Part shown: positions 10,245-18,107 of the stretch, piece by piece
Position numbering within the stretch: position 1 is the stretch's first letter
Layout of the letters: every line of letters starts with the position of its first letter
Assembly (NCBI GenBank): GCA_902614655.1
Contig: CACMLX010000009.1
Location: 1-53,567, forward strand
Reading direction: 5' to 3'
Source of the DNA: an uncultured Pelagibacteraceae bacterium
GTDB taxonomy: Bacteria > Pseudomonadota > Alphaproteobacteria > Pelagibacterales > AG-422-B15
Length of the DNA: 53,567 nucleotides
Program-made: the position numbers and the translations under genes
Notes under the pieces: model-generated
Told to the model about the DNA's origin: nothing
Seen by the model: only the letters and a program-made list of their open reading frames with translations
Database searches by the model: none

Positions 10245-10561
10245 TTTTTTATTTGGAGATTTTCGGCAATACGGTCGTTGATCAGATGTTCATTAATTAC
10301 TTCGTCCACCTCTTCTTCTGTTTTACACGAATACCAAACATTATCTGGATAAACAACAAGTGTGGGACCAAATTCACAATGATCTAAACAGCCTGATGCA
10401 TTTATTCTTATTTTCTTATCAGAGACTAATTCTTTTGTTTTTTTCTTCATGTAGGCTCGTAGCACAGTTGAATTTTTACTAGCGCAACAACCTTTTGGAT
10501 GACCTTCGGGTCTTTGGTTTGTGCAAAAAAATACGTGTCTTTCAAAAAATTTGTTAGTCAT
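10241..10561 (-). CDS. Thioredoxin-like [2Fe-2S] ferredoxin family protein
   Basis: 106 residues. It has the thioredoxin-like ferredoxin layout: HVFFCTNQRPEGHPKGCC with Cys13 and Cys25/26, and SGCLDHCEFGPTLVVYPDNVWY with Cys58 and Cys62, expected to ligate one [2Fe-2S] cluster. The same fold occurs in NuoE and HydB subunits, but the short stand-alone form suggests a small electron carrier. The partner is unknown. Transcription is divergent from ogt across 30 bp, and the stop overlaps mnmE. Confidence 0.88.
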   Translation of the reverse strand: MTNKFFERHVFFCTNQRPEGHPKGCCASKNSTVLRAYMKKKTKELVSDKKIRINASGCLDHCEFGPTLVVYPDNVWYSCKTEEEVDEVINEHLINDRIAENLQIKK

Positions 10562-10591
10562 AAGGTCAAAAAATTATAATATCTTATATAT
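10562..10591 (+). promoter_or_regulatory. Probable sigma-70 -10 element for ogt
   Basis: The 30-bp gap between divergent genes contains a perfect TATAAT at 10575-10580. TTGTTA lies 18 bp upstream at 10551-10556, within the start of the ferredoxin gene. Transcription from it would begin about 5 bases before the ogt ATG, so the mRNA would be almost leaderless. This is pattern-based only. Confidence 0.45.
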
Positions 10592-11047
10592 ATGAGCAGC
10601 TACGTTTTCAAATCAATCATTGGCAATATTGAGCTTGTCTCGAGCAAAAATAGAATAATTGCAGTTCATAGAACAAGGAAAAAGCCTAACAAAACAGAGG
10701 ATAAGCTTCTAAAAAGATCTGCGCTTCAAATTAAAATGTATCTTACACGCAAAAGACGATCTCTTAATTTTCCAACGAGACAAATGGGCACAAAATTTCA
10801 AAATCGTGTTTGGAATTATTTACGACGGATACCTTATGGTAGAACAACTACTTATGGGGACATTGCAAGGAAGTTGAGAACTTCGCCCCGAGCTATAGGG
10901 GGAGCCTTGGGAAAAAATAATCTTATGATGACAGTTCCATGTCACAGAGTAGTTGGAAGTGACGGCAAACTCACAGGATTCACATCAGTGGGTGGATTAA
11001 GTACCAAAAGAAATTTACTGAACATTGAACAGAAAACTAAAAAATAA
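10592..11047 (+). CDS. ogt: Methylated-DNA--protein-cysteine S-methyltransferase
   Basis: 151 residues. Suicide repair protein that moves the methyl group from O6-methylguanine to its own cysteine. The active site PCHRVVG has Cys117, preceded by the helix-turn-helix region RIPYGRTTTYGDIARKL with the arginine-finger segment SPRAIGGALGKNN. The N-terminal half is short and weakly conserved, as usual for Ogt-type enzymes. No Ada regulatory domain is fused. Its last 23 bases overlap the start of apt in another frame. Confidence 0.94.
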   Translation: MSSYVFKSIIGNIELVSSKNRIIAVHRTRKKPNKTEDKLLKRSALQIKMYLTRKRRSLNFPTRQMGTKFQNRVWNYLRRIPYGRTTTYGDIARKLRTSPRAIGGALGKNNLMMTVPCHRVVGSDGKLTGFTSVGGLSTKRNLLNIEQKTKK

Positions 11048-11564
11048 ACTTAAAAAGATAATCAGAGTGATACCTGATTTCCCAAAAAAAGGTATTATGT
11101 TTCAGGACATAACATCTATTACAGATAATAAATTGCTTTTCAAAGAAATTATCAATGAAATTTCAAAGTATGTAAAAAAGTTAAAATTTACAAAGATTGC
11201 TGCAGTAGAGGCGCGCGGGTTTATTTTTGGCTCAGCGGTATCTTTTAAAACTGAAATCCCTTTTGTTCCTATCAGAAAAAAAGGGAAACTTCCTGGAAAA
11301 GTGTTGAAGCAAAAATATAAGCTAGAGTATGGTAGTGACGAAATACAAATTCATAAGAACTCTATCAATGAAAAAGATAAGGTTTTGATTATTGATGACT
11401 TGATTGCAACTGGAGGCACTGCGTTTGCATCAGCAAACTTAATTAACAAGTGTAAGGTTAAGTCTATTGAGTTTTACTTTTTGATTGATCTAAAAAATAT
11501 TGGAGGCTCAGAAAAATTAGGAAAGAAATATAAAGTGTCTTCAATCCTAGAAGCTGAAGGTTGA
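11025..11564 (+). CDS. apt: Adenine phosphoribosyltransferase
   Basis: 179 residues. Salvages adenine to AMP with PRPP. Family marks are IPDFPKKGIMFQDITSI near the N-terminus, VEARGFIFG, and the PRPP loop VLIIDDLIATGGTA at 120-133. The start must be the TTG at 11025, since an in-frame TGA lies two codons earlier, no ATG precedes the conserved region, and a later GTG would remove the first conserved helix. The gene thus overlaps ogt by 23 bp and is probably translated by coupling. It ends directly against the stop of the convergent secreted-protein gene. Confidence 0.93.
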   Translation: MNRKLKNKLKKIIRVIPDFPKKGIMFQDITSITDNKLLFKEIINEISKYVKKLKFTKIAAVEARGFIFGSAVSFKTEIPFVPIRKKGKLPGKVLKQKYKLEYGSDEIQIHKNSINEKDKVLIIDDLIATGGTAFASANLINKCKVKSIEFYFLIDLKNIGGSEKLGKKYKVSSILEAEG

Positions 11565-12497
11565 TTATTCAAATTCCATCGCAAATTGTGTATCACCAAA
11601 TAAAATCGATGTAACAAACCATCCCCCCAATCCAGTAGGTACAACTGTAATTCTTGCTGCGTAATCAGTTGAATATTTATAAGTAACTGTGCTTGTTTGA
11701 TCAGTAATCGTAATAGGTGAGGAAAATTCATCTTTGATAATTAATGACGAGACATCACTATATGTGCTTGCAAGTCTACCACTGTCATTAAGTAAGAAAA
11801 CTGAACGATAATTACCACTATGAGACACGGCAGTGTAACTAATTAGTGTATTAAGAAATTCAGTTGTTGATAGAGAGTTATATGTGAAACTGTAATCGTT
11901 AAAATTCGGTTGTGATTCTGAAAATGCCTCTGTAAAACCAAATAAATTTCCAGTAAGAAAATCCTGCATAGACATATTGCGTTCACCTCCAGCAATAAAT
12001 TTTGATGGGGAAGGTACACTCCAACCTGTTCCTGCACTATTGCCACCAAACATCAATTCTTCGTCAAATTCAAGTTCCACATAAATTGGAATTGTGGCTG
12101 AAATTTCAGCATAACCCGCAGTATATGTTCCTGATGGTGGAAGAGTAGCAGGAAAACTGTATTCATTACCTTTTTCTACACCAAAAGAAATGGCTTCATT
12201 CCCCTCAGCTGTATTCCAGAGATAATAGCACGGGTCAGCTGTTGAATTGCCTAAAATATAATCATTAGGATCAGAAGTGCACAAAGCAAGTTTGTTGATT
12301 GTTAAAATGAAATTTGAGACTGGCGCATCGCAGGTCCTTGCAGTGCCAGAATAAGGAACGATATTTACAAGTTCTGATGCATCAATTTTTCCATCTACCA
12401 TAGGGCAATTTTCATATCCATTTAAAGCGAAGAGATTCCCACTAAACATTCCTGAGAAAATTAATAAAGATATTATGAAAAATAATTTTTTTTGCAT
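11565..12497 (-). CDS. Secreted protein of unknown family, partner of the adjacent barrel
   Basis: 310 residues; I recognise no family. The first 24 residues look like a signal peptide (two lysines, a hydrophobic run, then LFA before the mature LNGYENC). All four cysteines lie near the mature N-terminus (residues 31, 56, 73, 90, in contexts YENCP, RTCDAP, LALCTSDPND and ADPCYY), suggesting two disulfides. The rest alternates hydrophobic and Ser/Thr/Gly residues as in beta-rich surface or periplasmic proteins (SGTYTAGYAEISATIPIYVEL), ending TQFAMEFE. The start is one base after the stop of the upstream inverse-autotransporter-type barrel, so the two are almost certainly co-translated and may act together at the cell surface. 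Function is inferred only from this. Confidence 0.75.
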   Translation of the reverse strand: MQKKLFFIISLLIFSGMFSGNLFALNGYENCPMVDGKIDASELVNIVPYSGTARTCDAPVSNFILTINKLALCTSDPNDYILGNSTADPCYYLWNTAEGNEAISFGVEKGNEYSFPATLPPSGTYTAGYAEISATIPIYVELEFDEELMFGGNSAGTGWSVPSPSKFIAGGERNMSMQDFLTGNLFGFTEAFSESQPNFNDYSFTYNSLSTTEFLNTLISYTAVSHSGNYRSVFLLNDSGRLASTYSDVSSLIIKDEFSSPITITDQTSTVTYKYSTDYAARITVVPTGLGGWFVTSILFGDTQFAMEFE

Positions 12498-12498
12498 T

Positions 12499-13392
12499 TT
12501 AATATCCCACTATTCTAACCGTTCCAGATCGGTTTGTTTGTTTTTTTATTTTATTTTCTCTTCTGACCTTTTCATATTTTCGTTCGCTAACGTCACTGAA
12601 ACTGTATAGTGAATAAGGAACAGATGAATACATTTTAGATAATTCTTCCGATATGGAATTTTTGTTCTGTTTAAATTTATATAAATTTACTGAAAGTGTT
12701 ACGAATTCCTCATCGCGAGAGATTTGGTCATAACTAGTTTTTCCAAATTCTAAGCTCATTCCATAAGGAAAAAGACTTTTTATACTATAAGTTTCCCCCT
12801 CAAGATCTCTTGAACTATTGATCCCATTCCAAGAAAATACCTCTGCATAAAGTTTTGATGTAGGAAGATATGGAAGTGGAAATGCAATTTGCATATCGAA
12901 ACCATCTAATGTGTATTCTCTTCTGCCATTCACAACCACAAAGTCAGTAACCGCATCATAATAATTCAAATGAACATCTCCAAGACTTGATAACAAATCT
13001 GCACCAATTCCAAATCGTTCATGAGAATTATCTAAGTCTCTATCGTAAAAAAAGTTATAACCAGCTATTAATTTATTTTCATACAAGGCGTGTCTCTGAA
13101 CCAGTCCGATGTTAAACATTTCTATTTCAGCCTGAGTGGATAGATGACCCTGAACAAAAGTATTTCTACCACTGGCTTCATATAATGGAAGTAAAGTAGT
13201 TATTTCATAAGATGGTTTGCCTTTGTAGAATCCAGAAAGGCTAACCTCAATATTGTCAAACATATCATTTACTGCTGCTTCAGCTTTTTCCTCAGCTTTT
13301 TGTGCAGTTTTGCTTAAAAGAGTACTTACAACCTCATTTCCGTAAGAAGTTGCAGTAAAAAAAAGTATAAAAATGAGAATTAAATTTTTCAT
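12499..13392 (-). CDS. Inverse autotransporter-type outer-membrane beta-barrel without passenger
   Basis: 297 residues. A signal peptide (cut probably after SYG, residue 18) is followed by a short charged helix (20-48) and a barrel resembling the intimin/invasin translocator (IAT_beta). Typical elements are LLPLYEASGRNTFVQGHLS (68-86), FNIGLVQRH (93-101), IAGYNFFYDRDLDNSHERFGIGADL (109-133), and later LDGFDMQIAFPLPYLP. In invasins the barrel is followed by a linker and large Ig-like passenger. Here only about 55 basic residues remain (SERKYEKVRRENKIKK...), much like the post-barrel linker, and then the gene stops. A secreted-protein gene starts one base later. The stand-alone barrel could be a truncated adhesin, a porin-like derivative, or half of a two-part system. 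Confidence 0.82.
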   Translation of the reverse strand: MKNLILIFILFFTATSYGNEVVSTLLSKTAQKAEEKAEAAVNDMFDNIEVSLSGFYKGKPSYEITTLLPLYEASGRNTFVQGHLSTQAEIEMFNIGLVQRHALYENKLIAGYNFFYDRDLDNSHERFGIGADLLSSLGDVHLNYYDAVTDFVVVNGRREYTLDGFDMQIAFPLPYLPTSKLYAEVFSWNGINSSRDLEGETYSIKSLFPYGMSLEFGKTSYDQISRDEEFVTLSVNLYKFKQNKNSISEELSKMYSSVPYSLYSFSDVSERKYEKVRRENKIKKQTNRSGTVRIVGY

Positions 13393-13442
13393 CTAAATCA
13401 TTTTAATCTAGACTAAGGTAAATTTAATACTTTTTTTTATAG

Positions 13443-14708
13443 CTATTTGTTCATTGATTGAAAGAAATCAGCGTTGTCTTTTGTTTCTTTCAATTTACCA
13501 AGCAAGAATTCAATAGAGTCCATTGTTCCCATAGGGTTCAAAATTCGTCTAAGAACGTACATTTTTTGAAGCTCATCTTTATCAAGCAGTATCTCTTCTT
13601 TACGAGTACCAGATTTGGTAATATCAATTGCAGGATATATTCTTTTGTCAGCAACTTTTCTGTCCAATATAATTTCTGAGTTACCAGTACCTTTAAATTC
13701 CTCAAAAATAACCTCATCCATTCTGCTTCCTGTATCAATAAGCGCTGTTGATATAATTGTTAATGAGCCACCATCCTCAATATTTCTTGCTGCACCAAAA
13801 AACCTCTTTGGTCTTTGTAATGCGTTTGCATCGACACCGCCAGTTAAAACTTTTCCTGAACTTGGAACAACTGTGTTATATGCACGACCTAATCTCGTGA
13901 TAGAGTCGAGCAAAATCACAACATCTTTTTTATGCTCCACTAATCTTTTTGCTTTGTTAATCACCATCTCGGCAACTTGTACGTGACGTGACGCAGGCTC
14001 GTCAAATGTTGAACTTACAACCTCTCCTTTTACAGAACGTTGCATGTCAGTAACTTCCTCTGGTCTCTCATCAATTAATAAAACCATCAAATAACATTCT
14101 GGATGATTATCGGTAATTGAATGTGCAATATTTTGAAGTAAAACTGTTTTACCAGTTCTTGGCGGCGAAACGATAAGTGCCCTTTGACCTTTACCAATTG
14201 GTGCAACCAAATCAATTACTCTTGAACTTTGATCACTTGCTGGTTTTTCAGTTTCTAATCTGATCTGCTCATCAGGATAAAGAGGTGTCAGATTATCAAA
14301 ATTTATTTTATTTCTACTTTTTTCAGTTGCTTCGTAGTTGATTGTATCAATTTTTAATAATGCAAAATAACGTTCACCATCCTTTGGTGCTCTAATTGGA
14401 CCTTCAACAGTGTCTCCTGATCTTAATCCAAATCTTTTAATTTGACTTGGGCTTACATAAATATCATCAGGACCAGGAAGATAATTGGCCTCCATTGATC
14501 TTAAAAAACCAAAACCATCTTGTAAAACTTCTAAAACTCCTTCACCGTCAATATCTTTATTGTCACTTGCAAGAGTTTTCAATATTTCAAACAACATATC
14601 TTGTGTACGCATTGAACTAGCGTTTTCAACACCAAGTTCCTCTGCATAAACAAGAAGTTCTTGTGGAGTTTTTTTCTTAAGGTCTCTTAATTTTAAGTTT
14701 TTGGACAT
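13443..14708 (-). CDS. rho: Transcription termination factor Rho
   Basis: 421 residues, the normal length. An N-terminal helical domain precedes the cold-shock-like RNA-binding domain ([14 protein letters not shown] at residues 57-70, then [19 protein letters not shown]). The hexameric ATPase core carries Walker A PPRTGKT at 182-188, Walker [15 protein letters not shown], and the Q/R-loop region ending in a typical Rho C-terminus. With almost no space for hairpin terminators in this window, Rho probably ends many transcripts here. A 77-bp leader separates it from hemJ. Confidence 0.98.
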   Translation of the reverse strand: MSKNLKLRDLKKKTPQELLVYAEELGVENASSMRTQDMLFEILKTLASDNKDIDGEGVLEVLQDGFGFLRSMEANYLPGPDDIYVSPSQIKRFGLRSGDTVEGPIRAPKDGERYFALLKIDTINYEATEKSRNKINFDNLTPLYPDEQIRLETEKPASDQSSRVIDLVAPIGKGQRALIVSPPRTGKTVLLQNIAHSITDNHPECYLMVLLIDERPEEVTDMQRSVKGEVVSSTFDEPASRHVQVAEMVINKAKRLVEHKKDVVILLDSITRLGRAYNTVVPSSGKVLTGGVDANALQRPKRFFGAARNIEDGGSLTIISTALIDTGSRMDEVIFEEFKGTGNSEIILDRKVADKRIYPAIDITKSGTRKEEILLDKDELQKMYVLRRILNPMGTMDSIEFLLGKLKETKDNADFFQSMNK

Positions 14709-14729
14709 TCTTGTTAATGATGATGATAA

Positions 14730-14738
14730 TGTGGAAAA
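14730..14738 (-). other. Isolated DnaA-box consensus in the rho leader
   Basis: On the minus strand TTTTCCACA fits TTWTNCACA exactly. It is a single site about 2.5 kb from the oriC candidate. Chance occurrence in AT-rich DNA is quite possible. Confidence 0.3.
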
Positions 14739-14785
14739 TAGTCTGGAAGCTGCTTTCTAACCGTAATCGTTAAATATAGCAAGTT

Positions 14786-15229
14786 TTATATTGGTTTAAA
14801 AATAACCAGAAATACGACAATTATCATCAAAACCGTTGGAAATTCATTGATAATTCTAAAAAAACGCTCTGATTTTGGCCTTTTATCTTCTTGAAACTCT
14901 GTTGTTAATTTTGAGAAATACCCATGAACTCCAGACAATAGAATCACAAATATAATTTTTAATTGAAGCCATAATTGAAACAACGCATCAATACCCAAAT
15001 TTGATATCAACGCTAAACCAAACAACCATGAAAATATCATTGCTGGATTCATTATAATTTTAAGTAAACGTAATTCCATTAATTTAAAAGTCTCTGACGA
15101 GTCAGACCCCACCTCTTTATTCCAATGATAAACAAATAATCTTGGCAAATATAATAAACCAGCCATCCAAGCTATAACGCTGATGATGTGTAAACTTAGA
15201 AATAAATTATATAAAAAAATTGAACTCAT
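14786..15229 (-). CDS. hemJ: Protoporphyrinogen IX oxidase HemJ
   Basis: 147 residues, four predicted membrane helices. HemJ oxidises protoporphyrinogen IX to protoporphyrin IX and is the common form in alphaproteobacteria, replacing HemG or HemY. The N-terminal helix LHIISVIAWMAGLLYLPRLFVYH with its conserved histidines, and a later HGYFSKL segment, support the assignment. It overlaps hemH by 4 bp, so the last three steps before heme (HemE, HemJ, HemH) are represented in one cluster apart from coproporphyrinogen oxidase. Confidence 0.92.
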   Translation of the reverse strand: MSSIFLYNLFLSLHIISVIAWMAGLLYLPRLFVYHWNKEVGSDSSETFKLMELRLLKIIMNPAMIFSWLFGLALISNLGIDALFQLWLQLKIIFVILLSGVHGYFSKLTTEFQEDKRPKSERFFRIINEFPTVLMIIVVFLVIFKPI

Positions 15230-16245
15230 CTTAATTCTTGATCACATTGTTTAAATGTTACTGGACATATTTTTTGCCTGATATTACCACTCTCAATTTT
15301 CTCAGACTCACTAACTATTTCAGATAAGCTTTTTATAAATGTTTGATCAATATTTAATGACTCAGATCTATAATAATGCTTACAGCCTAGTTCACTTGCA
15401 AGTTCTTGGTACTCGATATCTAATTCAACAAGTGTTTCAGAGTGATCTGAAACAAACGCAATTGGGACTATAACAAGCGCCCTATCTTCGTTAATTGCAT
15501 TTTCAATTTCGCTTGGTGTTGTTGGTTCAAGCCATTTAACTGGGGTAACTTTACTTTGGTAAGCCAAAACATGATCTTCATAACCATGAATGCCCTGCAT
15601 GACCGCCTTAACTGTTTGCTCCACTTGCCATTGATATGGATCACCTTTTTTAATGATTGATACGGGTAAACTGTGAGCGGAAAACAGAACTCTTACTTTC
15701 TTATCTTTGACGTGGTTTATTTTGTCTTGGATCAGTTTTTGATGGGCTTTTATTAGTTTCGCGTCATATGGATAACAACAGATGTATTTTGTTTTCGTAT
15801 TTAATTCCTGGTTTTGGGCTTCTTTGAACCATGCGTCCAGAGAAGATTTTGTTGTTGTTGTGGAGTACTGTGGATACAGGGGCAGTAAAAATATTTTATC
15901 TGGATTATAGTCTTTGACTTTTGAAACGACCTCGGCTGTCATTGGATGCCAATATCTCATACAAACAAATACCTTGTTCTCAATGCCTTTGTTTTTTAAT
16001 TCTTTCTGAAGGGCCCCTGCTTGGGAATTGGTAATTTCAAGAATAGGGGATTTACCGCCTATTTCAGCATAAATTTCAGTAGCTTCTTTGGTGCGACGAG
16101 AAGATATAAGTCTTGCCAATAAATACCGAAAGGGGTTAGGCAGTCTAAATATGTTGGGATCATTAAACAGATTAAATAAAAAAGGTTTTACGCTTTCTTG
16201 TTTATCTGGTCCGCCCAAGTTAAATAAAACGACCGCCGTTTTCAT
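15226..16245 (-). CDS. hemH: Ferrochelatase
   Basis: 339 residues. Inserts ferrous iron into protoporphyrin IX. Starts AVVLFNLGGPDKQESVKPFL, as typical, then YAEIGGKSPI, and contains the signature VLFSAHSLP with the catalytic His191. PIAFVSDHSETLVELDIEY follows near the C-terminus, giving the second conserved His and Glu. It overlaps hemE and hemJ by 4 bp each, forming a translationally coupled hemE-hemH-hemJ unit. Confidence 0.97.
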   Translation of the reverse strand: MKTAVVLFNLGGPDKQESVKPFLFNLFNDPNIFRLPNPFRYLLARLISSRRTKEATEIYAEIGGKSPILEITNSQAGALQKELKNKGIENKVFVCMRYWHPMTAEVVSKVKDYNPDKIFLLPLYPQYSTTTTKSSLDAWFKEAQNQELNTKTKYICCYPYDAKLIKAHQKLIQDKINHVKDKKVRVLFSAHSLPVSIIKKGDPYQWQVEQTVKAVMQGIHGYEDHVLAYQSKVTPVKWLEPTTPSEIENAINEDRALVIVPIAFVSDHSETLVELDIEYQELASELGCKHYYRSESLNIDQTFIKSLSEIVSESEKIESGNIRQKICPVTFKQCDQELR

Positions 16246-17228
16246 GTTGACCTTATTTGTAAGAGCATTTCGTTAACTTTCTCAATTGACGTCTCGGGTA
16301 AAACCCCATGTCCTAAATTGAAAATATGTGGTCTTTCTCTAAAAGCAAATAATATTTCTTCAACCTTCTGACTAAGATTGTGAGAGTCTTTTAAGAGGTG
16401 TTTAGGGTCCAGATTTCCTTGAAAAACAATTTTATCGTTTAGCTCATTAATTTTATCCAAAGGAAAATTATAATCCAAAGTAATGCAGTCAAGCCTATCT
16501 ATGTTTGAATATTTTTTATAACATGTAAGATTAGTGTTTCTAGGAAAGCCAATAATAGGAATGTCTTTTATTTTTTTTATACTCTCAATAATTTTTTTTG
16601 TGGGTTGAACACACCATTTATTAAACTGTTCATCATTTAAGTGTCCTGCCGCTGATTCAAATATTTGAAAGGCATCGATCCCACTATCAATTTGCATTTC
16701 TGCGTGTTGGATAATCGCGTGCGTCATTTGCTCGATTAAATTGTCTATTTGTGAAGTCTTTTTTACAACATCTTCGAATTTTAGTTTTTGACGCTCATTC
16801 TTTTCATACAAACAATAAAACAGTGTCGTCCATGCTCCACCGGCAAATCCTATTAAAGGGACATTTGTATTTTCTTTAATTTGTTTTATTCCTGTTGCAA
16901 GAGGTAAGGTTTTTTCAAGATTATAACTCATGTTCTCATTGAACTTTATTACGGGACCCTGCCCATCAATAAAACTAACGCTTGAACCTGTAGCAAAAGG
17001 GGTTATTAAAATATCTGAAAACACAATACAGGCATCCATACCGTATCTGTTTACTGGTTGTAGGGAAACTTCACGTATCGTTAAAGGATCAAGAAACATA
17101 TCCATTAAGTTTTCAAATCGTTTTCTTATACTTATATACTCAGGCAAGTGTCTTCCTGCCTGCCTCATTAACCAAACAGGTGTTGGGTTTGTTTTTCGTC
17201 CTTTGAGTGTGTCTAAAAATATATTCAT
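16242..17228 (-). CDS. hemE: Uroporphyrinogen decarboxylase
   Basis: 328 residues from the ATG at 17228. Decarboxylates uroporphyrinogen III to coproporphyrinogen III. The start region PVWLMRQAGRHLPEY (residues 17-31) carries the conserved substrate-binding arginines. CIVFSDILITPFA, GFAGGAWTT and FNLGHGVLPET also match. The frame is open for 43 more codons upstream, but that extension is AT-rich, has no family similarity and would run through the DnaA-box cluster, so the internal ATG is chosen. It is the first gene left of the putative oriC, as in Caulobacter and other alphaproteobacteria. Confidence 0.96.
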   Translation of the reverse strand: MNIFLDTLKGRKTNPTPVWLMRQAGRHLPEYISIRKRFENLMDMFLDPLTIREVSLQPVNRYGMDACIVFSDILITPFATGSSVSFIDGQGPVIKFNENMSYNLEKTLPLATGIKQIKENTNVPLIGFAGGAWTTLFYCLYEKNERQKLKFEDVVKKTSQIDNLIEQMTHAIIQHAEMQIDSGIDAFQIFESAAGHLNDEQFNKWCVQPTKKIIESIKKIKDIPIIGFPRNTNLTCYKKYSNIDRLDCITLDYNFPLDKINELNDKIVFQGNLDPKHLLKDSHNLSQKVEEILFAFRERPHIFNLGHGVLPETSIEKVNEMLLQIRST

Positions 17229-17501
17229 TATAATATATATATAATTGTAGTTGTTTATGTTCCTGTGGAATTGTGTATATATAAAAAGTCGCTTTTTGCC
17301 CACAATTCGATACACAGAACAATCGCTTTGAATTATACACTTTTTAGCCTTATACACCTACGTGGAAGAAAACTACAATATCTCTAACGGGTGAACAAAG
17401 TTTGCAAAAGTTCTCTATAAAGATAAAAAAATAAGTTAAAAATTATAGATGGGCAAAGATAGTAAAAGCACCCACATGTCTTGGAGGATTTATACAGGTT
17501 T
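17229..17501. other. oriC: Putative chromosomal replication origin (oriC)
   Basis: About 270 bp between divergent hemE and maf, the largest gap in the window and the known oriC neighbourhood in alphaproteobacteria. DnaA-box-like sites (TTATNCACA) cluster here: TGTGTATAT 17272-17280 (reverse strand, 8/9), CGATACACA 17308-17316 (7/9), TTATACACT 17333-17341 (8/9), TTATACACC 17350-17358 (8/9), and a weaker TTATACAGG 17490-17498. An AT-only run near 17227-17244 could be the unwinding element. Flanking genes mostly point away on both sides, as expected for leading-strand bias. The hemE and maf promoters must also lie here. Confidence 0.75.
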
Positions 17502-18107
17502 ATGAACAGGGATATAATATTGGCATCTAAAAGCGAAACAAGGATTAAATTGTTACGCAATGCCGGCATATCTTTCGAGCCTGTTGCTCATGGTGTTGAT
17601 GAGGACGGGGTAAAATTGTCGATGAGTAAAAATACACCCGAAGAGGTCGTGGTTAAACTTGCTGAGATGAAAGCCTTGAAGCCTTCAATGTCTAATAAGA
17701 GAGCATTTGTTATTGGATCAGACCAGGGTTTGGACCTGAAAGGCGAGCTGATTAACAAGGCTCGGGATAGAAATGAAGCAAAAGAACAGTTGTTGAAAAT
17801 GAGTGGATCTATCCACACACTCATAACCGCCACAACGGTTGCTCAAGACAATAACATTATTTGGAAGTATGTAGACAGATCTAAAATGCATATGCGAAAG
17901 TTGAGCGAGGATCTGATCAAAGAATATTTAAATAAAGTAGACGATAATATTCTTGGTCTTGTAGGCGTCTATGCAATTGAGGAAGAAGGAATTAAACTTT
18001 TTGAAAATATTGGGAGTGATATTTTTTCAATACAGGGCATATCATTAATTCAATTAACCCAGTTCCTTTGGGACAATAATCTTCTATTTGAAAACAATGA
18101 CACGTAA
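17502..18107 (+). CDS. maf: Maf-like nucleoside triphosphate pyrophosphatase
   Basis: 201 residues from ATG 17502. Maf proteins hydrolyse non-canonical or pyrimidine nucleoside triphosphates to monophosphates. The N-terminal substrate loop IILASKSETRIKLL (residues 5-18) matches the family's S-x-S-x-x-R pattern. The GSDQGLDLKGELINKARDRNEAKEQL stretch stands where many Maf proteins have a more acidic catalytic loop. A TTG at 17481 would add seven residues, but family members begin just before IILAS, so ATG is preferred. It overlaps aroE by 11 bp. First gene right of the putative oriC. Confidence 0.9.
   Translation: MNRDIILASKSETRIKLLRNAGISFEPVAHGVDEDGVKLSMSKNTPEEVVVKLAEMKALKPSMSNKRAFVIGSDQGLDLKGELINKARDRNEAKEQLLKMSGSIHTLITATTVAQDNNIIWKYVDRSKMHMRKLSEDLIKEYLNKVDDNILGLVGVYAIEEEGIKLFENIGSDIFSIQGISLIQLTQFLWDNNLLFENNDT

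Noticed and set aside
13615..13986. A 123-residue plus-strand ORF inside rho
   Set aside because: It is antisense to a strongly conserved gene, has no recognised motif and no ribosome-binding site, so it is a codon-use shadow.
14709..14785. Possible attenuator or riboswitch in the rho leader
   Set aside because: I see no stable hairpin series or known riboswitch core. Rho autoregulation by its leader is known in E. coli but nothing specific is visible here.
17229..17357. A 43-codon upstream extension of the hemE reading frame
   Set aside because: It has no similarity to the HemE N-terminus, which properly starts at the ATG at 17228 just before the conserved MRQAGRHLPEY. The extension would cover the DnaA-box cluster.
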